DNA from: Paludisphaera mucosa
Lineage (GTDB): Bacteria; Planctomycetota; Planctomycetia; Isosphaerales; Isosphaeraceae
Direction: 5' to 3'
DNA: 64,000 nt
Assembly: GCF_029589435.1 (NCBI RefSeq)
Contig: NZ_JARRAG010000001.1
Span: 172,808 to 236,807, forward strand
In this document: piece after piece, positions 26,409 to 35,395 of the stretch
Position numbering within the stretch: the first letter of the stretch is position 1
Layout of the letters: the number at the start of each line of letters is the position of its first letter
The notes under the pieces: model-generated
The model's database searches: none
What the model was told of the DNA's origin: nothing
Seen by the model: only the letters and a program-made list of their open reading frames with translations
Translations under genes and position numbers: made by a program

Positions 26409-27794
26409 TCAGGCGTCGAACTCGTCGAGCGGCGTCTTGTCGACTCGCCGGACGGCCTGGAGGATGACCCAGGCGAGGACGGCCGTCATGAGGACCAGGG
26501 CGAGGGTCAGCCAGAGGGTGGCGTCGGCCCGGACCGGCTGGGTCGCGGAGGGGCGGCGGCCGGCGTCGGGGATCGGGGCGCCCAGGGCGACGACCTCCCG
26601 GGGGCGGGCCGGGCCGAGGGCGGCCAGGACGGACTCGGCGTCGTACTGGGGAGGGGCGAGGGCGTCGGAGCCGTAGGCCAGGCGGTAGGTCCGGCCCGGC
26701 GAGGCGAGGAAGGCGAGGCGGTGGTCGGCGACCTCGCCGTCGACCCCGGTGACGTCCAGGGGCGGGTTGTCGCCGTCCTCGACCACGATCCGCAGGCGGC
26801 CGGCCCGGCGCTCGGGGACGTCCAGGCCCAGCCCCTCGCGCCGGAAGGCGTCGAGCTGGTAGAGGAAGAGCGTCCCGCGACCGATGTCGACCCAGCGGCC
26901 GGGCGGTCCCTCCTCGACCTCCGCAAGCACCCGCGCGGGGCGGTGGAAGTTCCGGCTCGACGTCCGCAGGGTCAGGCGGGTCAGCGGCAGCCGGCCGGCG
27001 TCGACGTCGATCCGGGTCTCGCGCTCGCGGCGGTCGGCCTCCACCTTCAGGACGCCGAGCGTGACGGTCGACGTCGCCGGCTCCTCCCCCGTGGTGCGTT
27101 CGACGGTCCGCCAGAAGGCGATGCGGTCGATGCGGAAGGGGCGGCGGAGGATCGTCTCGACTTCGGTCCGGCGATCGCGCTCGCCCTCGGTTCGGCTGCG
27201 GCTCAACTGGTGGAAGGGGGACCGCAGCTCGTCGGCCTCGCGCTCGAAGACCAGCTTGAACCAGCGGAAGCCCCGGGCCGCGAAGGGGACGTCGACGTCG
27301 CGGACGTCCATGAACCGGGAGTAGTCGAAGATCCGGGCGTCGTCGATCAGGGGCGTCCAGGCCTGGCCGTCGCGGGAGCCGAAGACGCGGACCCGGCGCT
27401 CGAAGTCGGCCAGGGGCGTGCGGACGGTCGCGCCGGCGGGCTCGGGGGCGTCGTCTTCGAGGCGGGCCACGACCTCCAGGGCCTCGCCCTCGACGACGTT
27501 CAGCGAGACGACGCGGGACCGGACCTCCTCGCGATCGGCGACGGCCCGGCGGCGAACGCCCCGCTCGACGGCGTAGGGGACCTCGGCGTCGCGGTCGTCG
27601 AGGATGCGGACGTCGGGGAAGCCGTCGCGGGTCTCGGCGTAGATCGGGGCGTCGATCGGCACGACCAGGATGGCGTCGCCGCGATCGCGCCGGACGATCT
27701 CCCGGTGGAACTGCAAGGGGGGCCCGGCCGAGGCCGCGGAGCCGGCGAGGGCCAGGCCGGCGAGGAGCAGGGGGAGGCGGGCGGACGCGGTCAT
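26409..27794 (-). CDS. DUF3999 family exported/membrane protein
   Basis: 461 residues. ATG 27794 overlaps the DUF2339 stop as ATGA. A signal peptide (residues 1-23) is followed by a large beta-rich domain with repeated jelly-roll-like segments ([29 protein letters not shown]) and a single C-terminal membrane helix (about 428-449) before [14 protein letters not shown]. This matches DUF3999, found next to DUF2339 proteins in other bacteria, where the pair is thought to act together at the cell envelope. Function unknown. Confidence 0.85.
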   Translation of the reverse strand: MTASARLPLLLAGLALAGSAASAGPPLQFHREIVRRDRGDAILVVPIDAPIYAETRDGFPDVRILDDRDAEVPYAVERGVRRRAVADREEVRSRVVSLNVVEGEALEVVARLEDDAPEPAGATVRTPLADFERRVRVFGSRDGQAWTPLIDDARIFDYSRFMDVRDVDVPFAARGFRWFKLVFEREADELRSPFHQLSRSRTEGERDRRTEVETILRRPFRIDRIAFWRTVERTTGEEPATSTVTLGVLKVEADRRERETRIDVDAGRLPLTRLTLRTSSRNFHRPARVLAEVEEGPPGRWVDIGRGTLFLYQLDAFRREGLGLDVPERRAGRLRIVVEDGDNPPLDVTGVDGEVADHRLAFLASPGRTYRLAYGSDALAPPQYDAESVLAALGPARPREVVALGAPIPDAGRRPSATQPVRADATLWLTLALVLMTAVLAWVILQAVRRVDKTPLDEFDA

Positions 27795-30295
27795 GGTCGG
27801 GCTCCCTCGTCGCGGGGTTCGAGGGTCCGGGCGAAGACCGCCTCGGACCGGAGGTAGACGAACGCCCCGAAGAGGATCAGGACGCCGAGCAGCAGGAACG
27901 CCACGATCCGGTAGAACGGGTCGAGGGTCGCCAGGTCGACCAGGAAGACCTTGAAGCCCACGATCGTGAACAGCCCCAGGCCGACCTTGCGGATCAGTCC
28001 GATCCGGTGCCGGATCCCCGCCCCGATCAGGCCGAGCGCGAAGACCGTCCAGAGGATCGAGACGCCGCCGGCCCGGAGCGTGGGCACGAACCGGGCGAGG
28101 ATGGTGTGGGTCTCCAGCGTCAGGAAGACGAAGGCCATCGCGGTCGCCAGCCCGGCCGCCGTCGCGGCCGACGCGACGGGGACGTCGCCCCGGCCCTCGG
28201 CCCCCCGCAGCCGCGTCGCCGCGAACGCGAGGAACCCCGTGACCGCGCCGAATTCGAGCGTCCGCATCAGGGCGTCGAGCGGGGAGTAGTCGCCGCCGTA
28301 GGTGAACGTCGGGTCGAGCCCCCACCCGGAGAGGTCGTAGACCGCAACCTTGATGAGCACCCCCGCAATCGCGAACGCCAGGGCGATCCAGGCCGCCGGG
28401 GCGGCGCCGGGCCGGGCCTGCACGATCAGCGCCAGGCAGGCCGCCAGCCACAGGAAGGTCAGGGCCGTCGCCGTCGCGGCCGGGAAGAGGTCGCCCACGG
28501 TCCGGGCGATCTCCAGGTGCAGGAACAGGAAGGCCATCGCCGCCGCGACGATCACCAGGCCCTTGGCGAGGCCTGTCACGCGCGGAGCCTCGGCCTCGCC
28601 GTCGTCCAGGGAAGTCTCCCAGGCCCCGCCCGGCCGTCGCAGCAGGTACGCCGCGCCGGCGATCGAGGCGATCGGCACCCCGAATGCGATCACCCGCTGG
28701 AGCACCAGGCCGAAGTACGCGGCCGCGCCCGTCGTCGCCGGGTCCGACCAGCCGTAGGATCGCGGCAGGTCGATCAGGCCGAACCGGAAGAGGACCAGGG
28801 CGTAGAGGGCGAACGCCGCCCCCCGGAGGAAGCCGCTCCGCATCTTGCCGGCGAGCCAGAGCGTCGTCAGCGCCTGGACGGCCCAGCAGACGGTGATCCA
28901 GTCGCGCGAGAAGGCCAGGGGGATCGTCACCGCCAGGAAGAAGCTGGCCAGGCCGAGGAACCCGTACAGCAGCCCCCGGTCGCGGACGTCCCGGACCAAC
29001 AAGTAGCCCACGTGCGCCAGGTGGAAGAGCGCCAGCCCCAGCGCGACGACCGCGGTCCCCCGGATTCCGTACGACCACTCGACGAGGTAGTAGCTCATCC
29101 CGAAGAAGACGGCCGCGTTGGTCGTCAGGCCGATCCATTCCAGCAGCGTCGACGGCTCGCGACGGGCCACGCTGAAGACGATCATCGAGGTGGAGTACAG
29201 CACGAAGACGGCGACCAGGTACGGCATCGTCTCCCAGAACCGGGACGGCTCGTAATTCATCAAGGTCGCCAGGAACAGCCCGTACGTCGCGACGAACCCC
29301 AGGTAGTTCAGCAGCCGCCAGCTCCTCCGCGCGCTCACGGCCAGCACGCCGCAGCCGAGGAGCAGCAGGTAGACGTAGAGCCCCTGGTAGTTCCGGCTGC
29401 CGCTGGAGAGGATCAGCGGGGTCGCATAGCCGCCGCAGATTCCCAGCACCGCGACGAGCAGCGAGTCGAACCGCACCGCGAGCACGCAGGCCGCCGCGGT
29501 GATAAGCGCCATCAGGGCGAAGGCGGGCGTCGAACCGATCAGGTGGTGGAACCCCGAGGCCGCATACACGCTGAAGTAGAAGGCCGCGATGCCCGCCCCC
29601 AGGAAGGCGTGCCCGAGCGGCCGGTAGCGGCCCCCGAGCAGGCGGATCCCGGCCGTCAGCAGGCCGGCGCCGGCGACGATCGTCATCGCGACCCGGAAGG
29701 CGGGGGCGACCCAGCCGCGGTCGATCGAGTACTTCAGAAAGAAGCCCAGGCCCGTCACCAGGATCACGACCCCCAGCCGCAGCAGCCAGGTGCTGGCGAC
29801 CGCGAACTCCACCGACACCCCCGGCCGGCGGTGCTCCTCGCCTACCACGATCCAGTTGCCGATCTTGGCGAGCGCCTCCCACGCCGCCGTCTCGAACCGG
29901 CCGGGCTCGCGTGGGCGAGGCGGCGGAGGCGGGACCGGAGCCGCCCGCGCGGGGGCCGGGCGAGGGGGCTTCCAGAGGGCTTCGGTCGCCAGCACGGGCT
30001 CTTCCGACAGGGAATAGCCCGCTGTCGGCGCGGGTGCCGGCGCATGGCCCGGCTCCGGCGTCGGCGCCGCCGCGGGGGCTCCGACGAGCGTCGGCATCAA
30101 CGCGGGATCCAGGGGGACGGGCTCCGCGATCGGGGCCGGCGTCTCGGCGATCGGCCGGCGCTGGACGACGAGTCGCCGGAGTTCGTCGATCCGTCGCCCC
30201 AGGGACGCGATCTCGGCCGTCTGGCTCCGCGTCTGCGCGATCAGCCAGGCGATCAGGCCGAGCAGCCCGAGGAAGGGGATGACGTCGAAGATCAT
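27791..30295 (-). CDS. DUF2339 large multi-pass membrane protein
   Basis: 834 residues from ATG 30295 ([15 protein letters not shown]). An N-terminal anchor, a short coiled-coil-like stretch ([20 protein letters not shown]), a 75-residue Pro/Ala-rich linker and then more than 20 membrane helices, starting with ENWIVV-like GNWIVVGEE (about 157). The layout and the motif [21 protein letters not shown] fit DUF2339. No enzymatic residue is evident. Translationally coupled to the DUF3999 gene downstream. Confidence 0.88.
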   Translation of the reverse strand: MIFDVIPFLGLLGLIAWLIAQTRSQTAEIASLGRRIDELRRLVVQRRPIAETPAPIAEPVPLDPALMPTLVGAPAAAPTPEPGHAPAPAPTAGYSLSEEPVLATEALWKPPRPAPARAAPVPPPPPRPREPGRFETAAWEALAKIGNWIVVGEEHRRPGVSVEFAVASTWLLRLGVVILVTGLGFFLKYSIDRGWVAPAFRVAMTIVAGAGLLTAGIRLLGGRYRPLGHAFLGAGIAAFYFSVYAASGFHHLIGSTPAFALMALITAAACVLAVRFDSLLVAVLGICGGYATPLILSSGSRNYQGLYVYLLLLGCGVLAVSARRSWRLLNYLGFVATYGLFLATLMNYEPSRFWETMPYLVAVFVLYSTSMIVFSVARREPSTLLEWIGLTTNAAVFFGMSYYLVEWSYGIRGTAVVALGLALFHLAHVGYLLVRDVRDRGLLYGFLGLASFFLAVTIPLAFSRDWITVCWAVQALTTLWLAGKMRSGFLRGAAFALYALVLFRFGLIDLPRSYGWSDPATTGAAAYFGLVLQRVIAFGVPIASIAGAAYLLRRPGGAWETSLDDGEAEAPRVTGLAKGLVIVAAAMAFLFLHLEIARTVGDLFPAATATALTFLWLAACLALIVQARPGAAPAAWIALAFAIAGVLIKVAVYDLSGWGLDPTFTYGGDYSPLDALMRTLEFGAVTGFLAFAATRLRGAEGRGDVPVASAATAAGLATAMAFVFLTLETHTILARFVPTLRAGGVSILWTVFALGLIGAGIRHRIGLIRKVGLGLFTIVGFKVFLVDLATLDPFYRIVAFLLLGVLILFGAFVYLRSEAVFARTLEPRDEGARP

Positions 30296-30413
30296 GGCGG
30301 TCGCCCTCGTTGCGCATCGCGTCGCCGGCCCCGGGCGGGGCGGGGCCTCTGAAGGCATCATGGCCGGGCCGTCCGCCCGCGTGACACCCATCAGGCGGAT
30401 TCCGATGGATTAT

Positions 30414-30564
30414 CCCTTCTCCCGCCGGGAGAAGGTGCCCCGCAGGGGCGGATGAGGGTCGTCGGGGCGCGGAGGGAGCGGCGGGCTCGGAGTTCGTCGT
30501 CCGCCTCGAAGTGCGGCGACCCTCATCCGGCCGTCCCGGCCACCTACTCCCGGCGGGAGAAGGG
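30414..30564. repeat. Paired palindromic intergenic element (BIME-like), second copy
   Basis: Left unit (30414-30460): hairpin CCCTTCTCCC-GCC-GGGAGAAGG, a small hairpin CCCC-GCA-GGGG, then CGGATGAGGGTCG. Right unit (30517-30564) is nearly its reverse complement over about 47 bases: CGACCCTCATCCGG, a small hairpin, then CTCCCGGCGGGAG. About 56 bases lie between. Same plan as the element at 24.4 kb with a different stem sequence. It fills part of the 382-base gap between the DUF2339 start and the redoxin stop. Confidence 0.8.
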
Positions 30565-30603
30565 TTTGGATGCTCGGCGTTCCGGGCGTCGTCCACCAAT
30601 GCG

Positions 30604-30646
30604 AAAGGCCGGAGCCCCCCGAACGCGTCGGGAGGCTCCGGCCTTT
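30604..30646 (-). terminator. Strong intrinsic terminator after the redoxin gene
   Basis: AAAGGCCGGAGCC (30604-30616) pairs perfectly with GGCTCCGGCCTTT (30634-30646), with an inner CCCGA/TCGGG extension and a 5-base loop. On the minus strand it begins 32 bases after the redoxin stop and ends in CCTTT. Confidence 0.75.
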
Positions 30647-30677
30647 GGATTCGATGGGGCGAGGGGCTCGCCGGGCC

Positions 30678-32621
30678 TTACTTGACGCCCACCGCCACGG
30701 CGGCCGGCTTGGCGGCCAGGGTCTTCTCGAGCTGGCGTTCGACCTCGGAGGCCGAGCGGAGGTTGCGGTTGACGACCTTGCCCTGGGCGTCGACGAGGAA
30801 CATCGTCGGCAGCGAGATGATCCCGTAGTCGACCGCGAGCCGGCCGTCGATGCCGTTGGGCTCGAAGATCTGGGGCCAGGGGAGGTTGTGCTCCTTCTGG
30901 AACTTCTCGAAGTCGGCCTTTTCGTTGTCGAGGCAGACGCCCACGACCTGGAACCCCTTGTCGCGGTTCTTCTCGGCGATCTTGATCAGGTCGGGCAGCT
31001 CGCGGCGGACCGACTGGCCGCCCCACGAGGCCCAGAAGACGACCAGCAGCGTCTTGCCCTGCAAGGCGGAAGTGTCGATGGTCGCGCCGTCGACGCCGGC
31101 GCCCTTGACGGCCAGCGGCTTGCCCTCCAGGTCCAGCCGCCGCAGCGCGCCGGCGGCCTTCTTGCCGGCCGGGGTCTCCGGGAAGTCGGCGACGAGTTTG
31201 GCGTAGTCCTCGCGGGCCTTGTCCTCCTCGGCGTTGAACTCGTTGGAGCTGGCCAGCTGCAGCCAGACTTCGGACGCCTCGTCGGACTTGGGGAACTGCT
31301 TGAGGAAACCCTCCAGGTCGGTCATCCACTTCTTCTGGTTGGCCACGAAGTTGCCCGTGGGCTCCTCGTTCCGCATGACGAACTCGCCGCCGATCAGGCG
31401 GTACGCGGCGTAAGAGGCGAGCTTGCCGGGGACCTTGACGATCGCCTCGATCGCCTCTCGGCCCTTGGACCATTCGCCGGTCTGATACGCCAGGACCATG
31501 CTGTCGACGGCCTGCTTCTCGTAGCCGAGCTTCTCCTCGGGGTCTCGGGCGGCGTCGGCGACGGCCTTCAGGAGCGCGACCCGCTTGAGGTGATACTGGG
31601 CGATCGACCGCTTCTCGCCGCTGGTGAGGACGGCGACGTTGGCCTTGTCGAACTCGGCCAGGGCCCGCAGGGCCTTCTCCATCCCCTCGTCGCGGGCGCC
31701 GCCGCCGGAGCCGGCGGCCGTCTCGTAGAGCGACGAGCGGATGCCCGTGGCGGCGGCGACGACCGGCTTCTCGGGGTCGACGGCGCGGGGCAGCTCGACG
31801 AACTTCCAGACGTCGCCGAGCTGGATCATCTCGGCGACCTGCAGCATCGAGAGCTTCGCCGCGGGCGCGCCGGCGGCGGCCGGGGCGCTCGTGAAGATCA
31901 TGGCGTTCTCGTAGAGGACGAGGTCCTTGGCGACGCCCGCCGCGGGATCCGCGGGGATGGCGTGCGGCATCGCACCGTCGAACCGGTTCCAGGCGAGCTT
32001 GCCCAGCGCCTTGGCCAGCGCCGCGACCTGCTCGGCCCGCTGCTCGGGGGTGGCGGCGACCTTGGCGACGACCGCGGCGGGCAGGCCGGCGGCCGTCAGC
32101 TCCTTGGGCGTGGCCACGAGCGACTCGACCAAAACCGCGTCGCCGGCCGCGATGGCCTGCACCGCGACCTTCGAGGCCTCCTCGGCCGAGAGCCGCTTCC
32201 AGCCGACGATCTTGTTGTCCTGGACGGTCGCGATCCGGGTCCCGCCCGAGTTCATCCAGCGGCACTCGTCGAGCCGGCGGTCGCCGTCCAGGTCGCTCTC
32301 GCGGTAGACCTCGAAGCCGTCCTGGTAGTAGCTCCACTGGGTCAGGAACTTGCCGCCGTTGGTGATCACGAACCGCCGCAGCAGCTTGCCCTGGCCGTCG
32401 CGCAGGGCGTAGCCGATCGGCCGGTTCTGGGCGTCGGTCACCGTCTCGACCTTGCAGGCGTCGATCGCGGCCTGGTCCGCCGGGGTCTCGTAATCGACGC
32501 CGCTCTGCTGCGTCGGCTTGATGTCGAGCATCTTCTGCGGCGACGTTTCGGCCGCGCGGGCCGCGGACGCCCCCACACCCAACCCGACCGCCAGGGCCGC
32601 CGCGAATCCGAGTCTCCGCAT
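30678..32621 (-). CDS. Secreted protein with a thioredoxin-fold (redoxin) domain lacking the CXXC
   Basis: 647 residues from ATG 32621, with a full AAGGAG six bases upstream. Signal peptide 1-26. Residues about 45-140 read as a beta-rich region ending in an Asp-rich turn (DLDGDRRLDECRW). A long helical middle (150-490) looks like TPR-type repeats (YQTGEWSKGREAIEAI, YAKLVADFPETPAGKKAAGAL). Residues about 505-640 are a TlpA/ResA-type redoxin domain (TLLVVFWASW, VVGVCLDNEK, ISLPTMFLVDAQGKVV). Where TlpA proteins have WCxxC this one reads WGGQS, so it cannot do disulfide exchange. It may be a binding or chaperone version. A strong terminator follows. Confidence 0.85.
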   Translation of the reverse strand: MRRLGFAAALAVGLGVGASAARAAETSPQKMLDIKPTQQSGVDYETPADQAAIDACKVETVTDAQNRPIGYALRDGQGKLLRRFVITNGGKFLTQWSYYQDGFEVYRESDLDGDRRLDECRWMNSGGTRIATVQDNKIVGWKRLSAEEASKVAVQAIAAGDAVLVESLVATPKELTAAGLPAAVVAKVAATPEQRAEQVAALAKALGKLAWNRFDGAMPHAIPADPAAGVAKDLVLYENAMIFTSAPAAAGAPAAKLSMLQVAEMIQLGDVWKFVELPRAVDPEKPVVAAATGIRSSLYETAAGSGGGARDEGMEKALRALAEFDKANVAVLTSGEKRSIAQYHLKRVALLKAVADAARDPEEKLGYEKQAVDSMVLAYQTGEWSKGREAIEAIVKVPGKLASYAAYRLIGGEFVMRNEEPTGNFVANQKKWMTDLEGFLKQFPKSDEASEVWLQLASSNEFNAEEDKAREDYAKLVADFPETPAGKKAAGALRRLDLEGKPLAVKGAGVDGATIDTSALQGKTLLVVFWASWGGQSVRRELPDLIKIAEKNRDKGFQVVGVCLDNEKADFEKFQKEHNLPWPQIFEPNGIDGRLAVDYGIISLPTMFLVDAQGKVVNRNLRSASEVERQLEKTLAAKPAAVAVGVK

Positions 32622-32808
32622 GAGCTTCTCCTTAAACCCGGCCGTCGAGGACCGCCCCGGCGACGCCTCCGTGCGCTCGCGCCCCACGCCGCGACCGCGG
32701 CTCGCCCGGGGCGCGCCGGTCCCATGGGCGCGATCCCGAGAGTTGACCCCAGGTCGCCCCTTTCGTCCAGAGCGACTTGGCCGAAATCCCGCCCGCGCCA
32801 CGACTCGG

Positions 32809-32852
32809 TTGACAATGCCGATTCGACTTGTACCATTGAACTAGAACAATGG
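32809..32852 (+). promoter_or_regulatory. Promoter and operator-like repeat of the GntR gene
   Basis: TTGACA (32809-32814), a 16-base spacer, and TACCAT (32831-32836) form a good sigma-70-type promoter. A perfect inverted repeat, CCATTG (32833-32838) and CAATGG (32847-32852), spans the -10 and the start codon. Transcription would begin near 32843, six bases before the ATG. The position suits autorepression by the encoded GntR protein. Confidence 0.6.
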
Positions 32853-33268
32853 GGCAAGCGACCGTGTTTCAACTCGACTCCCACGACCCGACGCCGCTCT
32901 ACGCCCAGCTCGAACGGGCGATCCGGACGGCCGTCGCGACCGGGGCGCTGGCGGCCGGCGACCGGCTGCCGACGGTCCGCCAGCTCGCGGTGGACCTGCG
33001 CGTCAACGCCAACACGGTGGCCCGGGTCTACGGCGAGCTGGAGCGGGCGGGCCTGCTGGAGACCCGGCGCGGGGTGGGGACGTTCGTCGCGTCCCCCGGC
33101 GTCGGCGCGGCGGGCCGTCCCGAGCTGAAGAAGCGGCTCGACGCCCTGGGCGATCGGTACCTGTCCGAGGCGCAGGCCCTGGGGTTCTCGGCCCGCGAGG
33201 CGATCGCGGCGCTCGAGGCGAGGCTTTCAACCGAGAGAGGTCGTCATGGCGATCACACGCGTGGATAG
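32849..33268 (+). CDS. GntR family regulator (YtrA-like)
   Basis: 139 residues from ATG 32849. The winged helix spans about 12-80: PLYAQLERAIRTAVATGAL, RLPTVRQLAVDLRVNANTVARVYGELERAGL, RRGVGTFV. The short C-terminal tail (about 55 residues, helical) marks the YtrA subgroup, which usually represses its own operon with transporter or membrane genes. There is no ribosome site before the ATG, and the promoter is so close that the mRNA would be nearly leaderless. The 3' end overlaps the SPFH gene by 23 bases, so that gene is the likely target. Confidence 0.88.
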   Translation: MGQATVFQLDSHDPTPLYAQLERAIRTAVATGALAAGDRLPTVRQLAVDLRVNANTVARVYGELERAGLLETRRGVGTFVASPGVGAAGRPELKKRLDALGDRYLSEAQALGFSAREAIAALEARLSTERGRHGDHTRG

Positions 33269-34205
33269 TCGTTCCAGGCAGGTCCGAATGGAGGCCCCCA
33301 GCATGAACGGTCTGAACTTCATCGGGTTCCTGCTGTTCGCGGCGAGCGTCGCCGGCAGCATCGTCGCCGCCGTCCTGTCGGGCCGGTTCTGGATCGTCTT
33401 CCCGGGGATCGTCCTGGGCCTGATCCTCGCCGGCTCGCCGCGGATCGCCAAGCAGTGGGAGCGCGCCGTGGTGCTCCGGCTGGGGCGATACGCGGGGCTG
33501 CAAGGCCCGGGCCTGTTCTGGATCGTCCCGTTCGTCGAGCGGATCTCGGCCTGGGTCGACCAGCGGACCATCACCACCAGCTTCGCCGCCGAGGAGACCC
33601 TGACCTCCGACACCGTCCCCGTCAACGTCGACGCCGTCCTCTTCTGGATGGTCTACGACCCCGAAAAGGCGGCGCTCGAGGTCCAAGACTACAAGGAGGC
33701 CGTCTCGTGGGCGGCGCAGACGGCCCTCCGCGACATCATCGGCCGCACGCCCCTGACCGTCCTGCTGAAGGGCCGCGAGCAGATCGAGGCCGACCTCCAG
33801 AAGCTGATCGACGAGCGCTCGAACCCCTGGGGCGTCACCGTCCACTCGGTCGAGATGCGCGACGTGATCATCCCCGAGTCGCTCCAGGACGCCATGTCGC
33901 GCGAGGCCCAGGCCGCCCGCGAGAAGGAGGCCCGAATCATCCTCGGCCAGGCCGAGGTCGAGATCGCCCACCTCTTCCACGAGGCCGCCCGGCACTACGA
34001 GGGCAACCCCACGGCGCTGCACCTGCGGGCCATGAACATCCTCTACGAGGGCCTGAAGGAGAAGGGCGCGCTCATGCTCGTCCCCAGCACGGCCGTCGAG
34101 TCGATGGGCCTGGGCGGCCTGATGGGCGCGGCGGCGCTCCGGCAGCAGGCCCTCAGCACGCAGGAGGGGGGGCCGGCCTCCTCGGGGAACGGTCTCGTCG
34201 TATAA
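33246..34205 (+). CDS. SPFH/band 7 (slipin, stomatin-like) membrane protein
   Basis: 319 residues from ATG 33246, with AGAGG upstream; Met20 (MNGLNFIGF) is another possible start. Two adjacent N-terminal hydrophobic segments (about 23-62) form a hairpin or membrane insertion. The SPFH domain follows: ERAVVLRLGRYAGLQGPGLFWIVPFVE, VNVDAVLFWMVYDPEKAALEV, TPLTVLLKGREQI, then a helical SREAQAAREKEARIILGQAEVE segment. Slipins oligomerise in membrane microdomains and often work with NfeD-type proteases; no NfeD gene is next to it here. Confidence 0.9.
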   Translation: MAITRVDSRSRQVRMEAPSMNGLNFIGFLLFAASVAGSIVAAVLSGRFWIVFPGIVLGLILAGSPRIAKQWERAVVLRLGRYAGLQGPGLFWIVPFVERISAWVDQRTITTSFAAEETLTSDTVPVNVDAVLFWMVYDPEKAALEVQDYKEAVSWAAQTALRDIIGRTPLTVLLKGREQIEADLQKLIDERSNPWGVTVHSVEMRDVIIPESLQDAMSREAQAAREKEARIILGQAEVEIAHLFHEAARHYEGNPTALHLRAMNILYEGLKEKGALMLVPSTAVESMGLGGLMGAAALRQQALSTQEGGPASSGNGLVV

Positions 34206-34265
34206 TGGGCCTCGGCCGTCGACCTTGCGGCGGCCCTCCCGGCACGACGCGACCCGAGGCCGCCG

Positions 34266-35384
34266 ATGGGCATGATGCGACGATCCCCGCGACCCTTCCT
34301 CCTCCTGGCGGCCGCCTTCGCGCTCGCCCCCCCGGCGGCCGCGCAGGCCCCGCCGCCGCCGACCGAGGCCCCGGCCTACACGGACCACGCCGACCTGCTC
34401 GTCGTCCGCGACGCCAGGGGGGCCGAGCGGCCCGTGGAGAGCGTCGCCGACTGGGAGGCCCGCCGGGGCCACGTCCTCGCCCACCTCCAGGAGGTCATGG
34501 GGCCGCTCCCCGGCCCGGAGCGGCTCGCGCCCCTGGACTGGAAGGTCACGGCCGAGTTCCCCGAGGACGGCTACGTCCGCAAGAGGATCGAGTACCAGGC
34601 CGAGCCCGGCGACCGCGTGCCGGCCTGGCTCCTGATCCCCGACGCCCCCAAGGAGGGCCCGGCGACGAAGCGGCCGGCGATGCTCTGCCTGCACCAGACC
34701 ATCGCCATCGGCAAGGACGAGCCCGCCGGCCTGGGCGGGAAGCCCGACCTCGCCTACGCCCGCGAGCTGGCCCGCCGCGGCTACGTGACGCTCGCCCCCG
34801 ACTACCCCAACTTCGGCGAGTACCCGCGCGACGTCTACAAGATGGGCTATGCCAGCGCCTCGATGAAGGCGGTCTGGAACGGCAAGCGGGCGGTCGACCT
34901 GCTCAGTTCGCTCCCCCAGGTCGACCCCGAACGCATCGGCGTGATCGGCCATTCGTTGGGCGGCCACAACGCCATCTTCACGGCGCTCTTCGAGCCCCGG
35001 CTCAAGGTCGTGGTCACCTCCTGCGGCTTCACCGCCTTCCCCTATTACTACAAGGGAGACGTCGCCGGCTGGTCGCACAAGGGCTACATGCCCCGTCTCC
35101 GCGAGAAGTACGGCCTGGACCTGAACAAGATCCCGTTCGACTTCCCCGAGCTGATCGGGGCGCTCGCCCCCCGCCCGTTCTTCACCTGCTCGCCCCTGCG
35201 CGACGCCAATTTCGACTCCGAAGGCGTCCGCGTCTGCATCCGCGCCGCCCGGCCCATCTACGGCCTCTACCACGCCGAGGACGACCTCGTCGCCGAATAC
35301 CCCGACGCCGAGCACTCCTTCGAGCCCGAGACCCGCATGAAGGCCTACGAGTTCCTCGACCGGCACCTGAAGCCCGCGCACTGA
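34266..35384 (+). CDS. Secreted alpha/beta hydrolase (dienelactone hydrolase/acetyl xylan esterase-like)
   Basis: 372 residues from ATG 34266; Met3 and Met4 are alternatives. Signal peptide to about residue 26. The catalytic domain shows ARRGYVTLAPDYPNFGEY, the nucleophile elbow GHSLGGH (Ser near 229) and a C-terminal His in DAEHSFEPE; the acid is probably in YHAEDDLV. Likely a secreted esterase acting on carbohydrate esters, by similarity to planctomycete hydrolases of this size. It converges on the unknown gene at 35396 with 11 bases between stops. Confidence 0.85.
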   Translation: MGMMRRSPRPFLLLAAAFALAPPAAAQAPPPPTEAPAYTDHADLLVVRDARGAERPVESVADWEARRGHVLAHLQEVMGPLPGPERLAPLDWKVTAEFPEDGYVRKRIEYQAEPGDRVPAWLLIPDAPKEGPATKRPAMLCLHQTIAIGKDEPAGLGGKPDLAYARELARRGYVTLAPDYPNFGEYPRDVYKMGYASASMKAVWNGKRAVDLLSSLPQVDPERIGVIGHSLGGHNAIFTALFEPRLKVVVTSCGFTAFPYYYKGDVAGWSHKGYMPRLREKYGLDLNKIPFDFPELIGALAPRPFFTCSPLRDANFDSEGVRVCIRAARPIYGLYHAEDDLVAEYPDAEHSFEPETRMKAYEFLDRHLKPAH

Positions 35385-35395
35385 GGCCCGACGGC

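Noticed and set aside
26409..30599. One 1396-codon frame running from DUF3999 upstream across DUF2339
   Set aside because: The part before ATG 27794 is Arg/Pro/Gly-rich nonsense out of frame with DUF2339; it is an upstream extension of the DUF3999 frame, not a fusion. Contrast the ComF-HemC case, where both domains are real.
30604..30646. Considered as part of the palindromic element at 30.4 kb
   Set aside because: It lacks the hairpin-hairpin-GGATGAGGG plan and fits a classical terminator after the redoxin gene.
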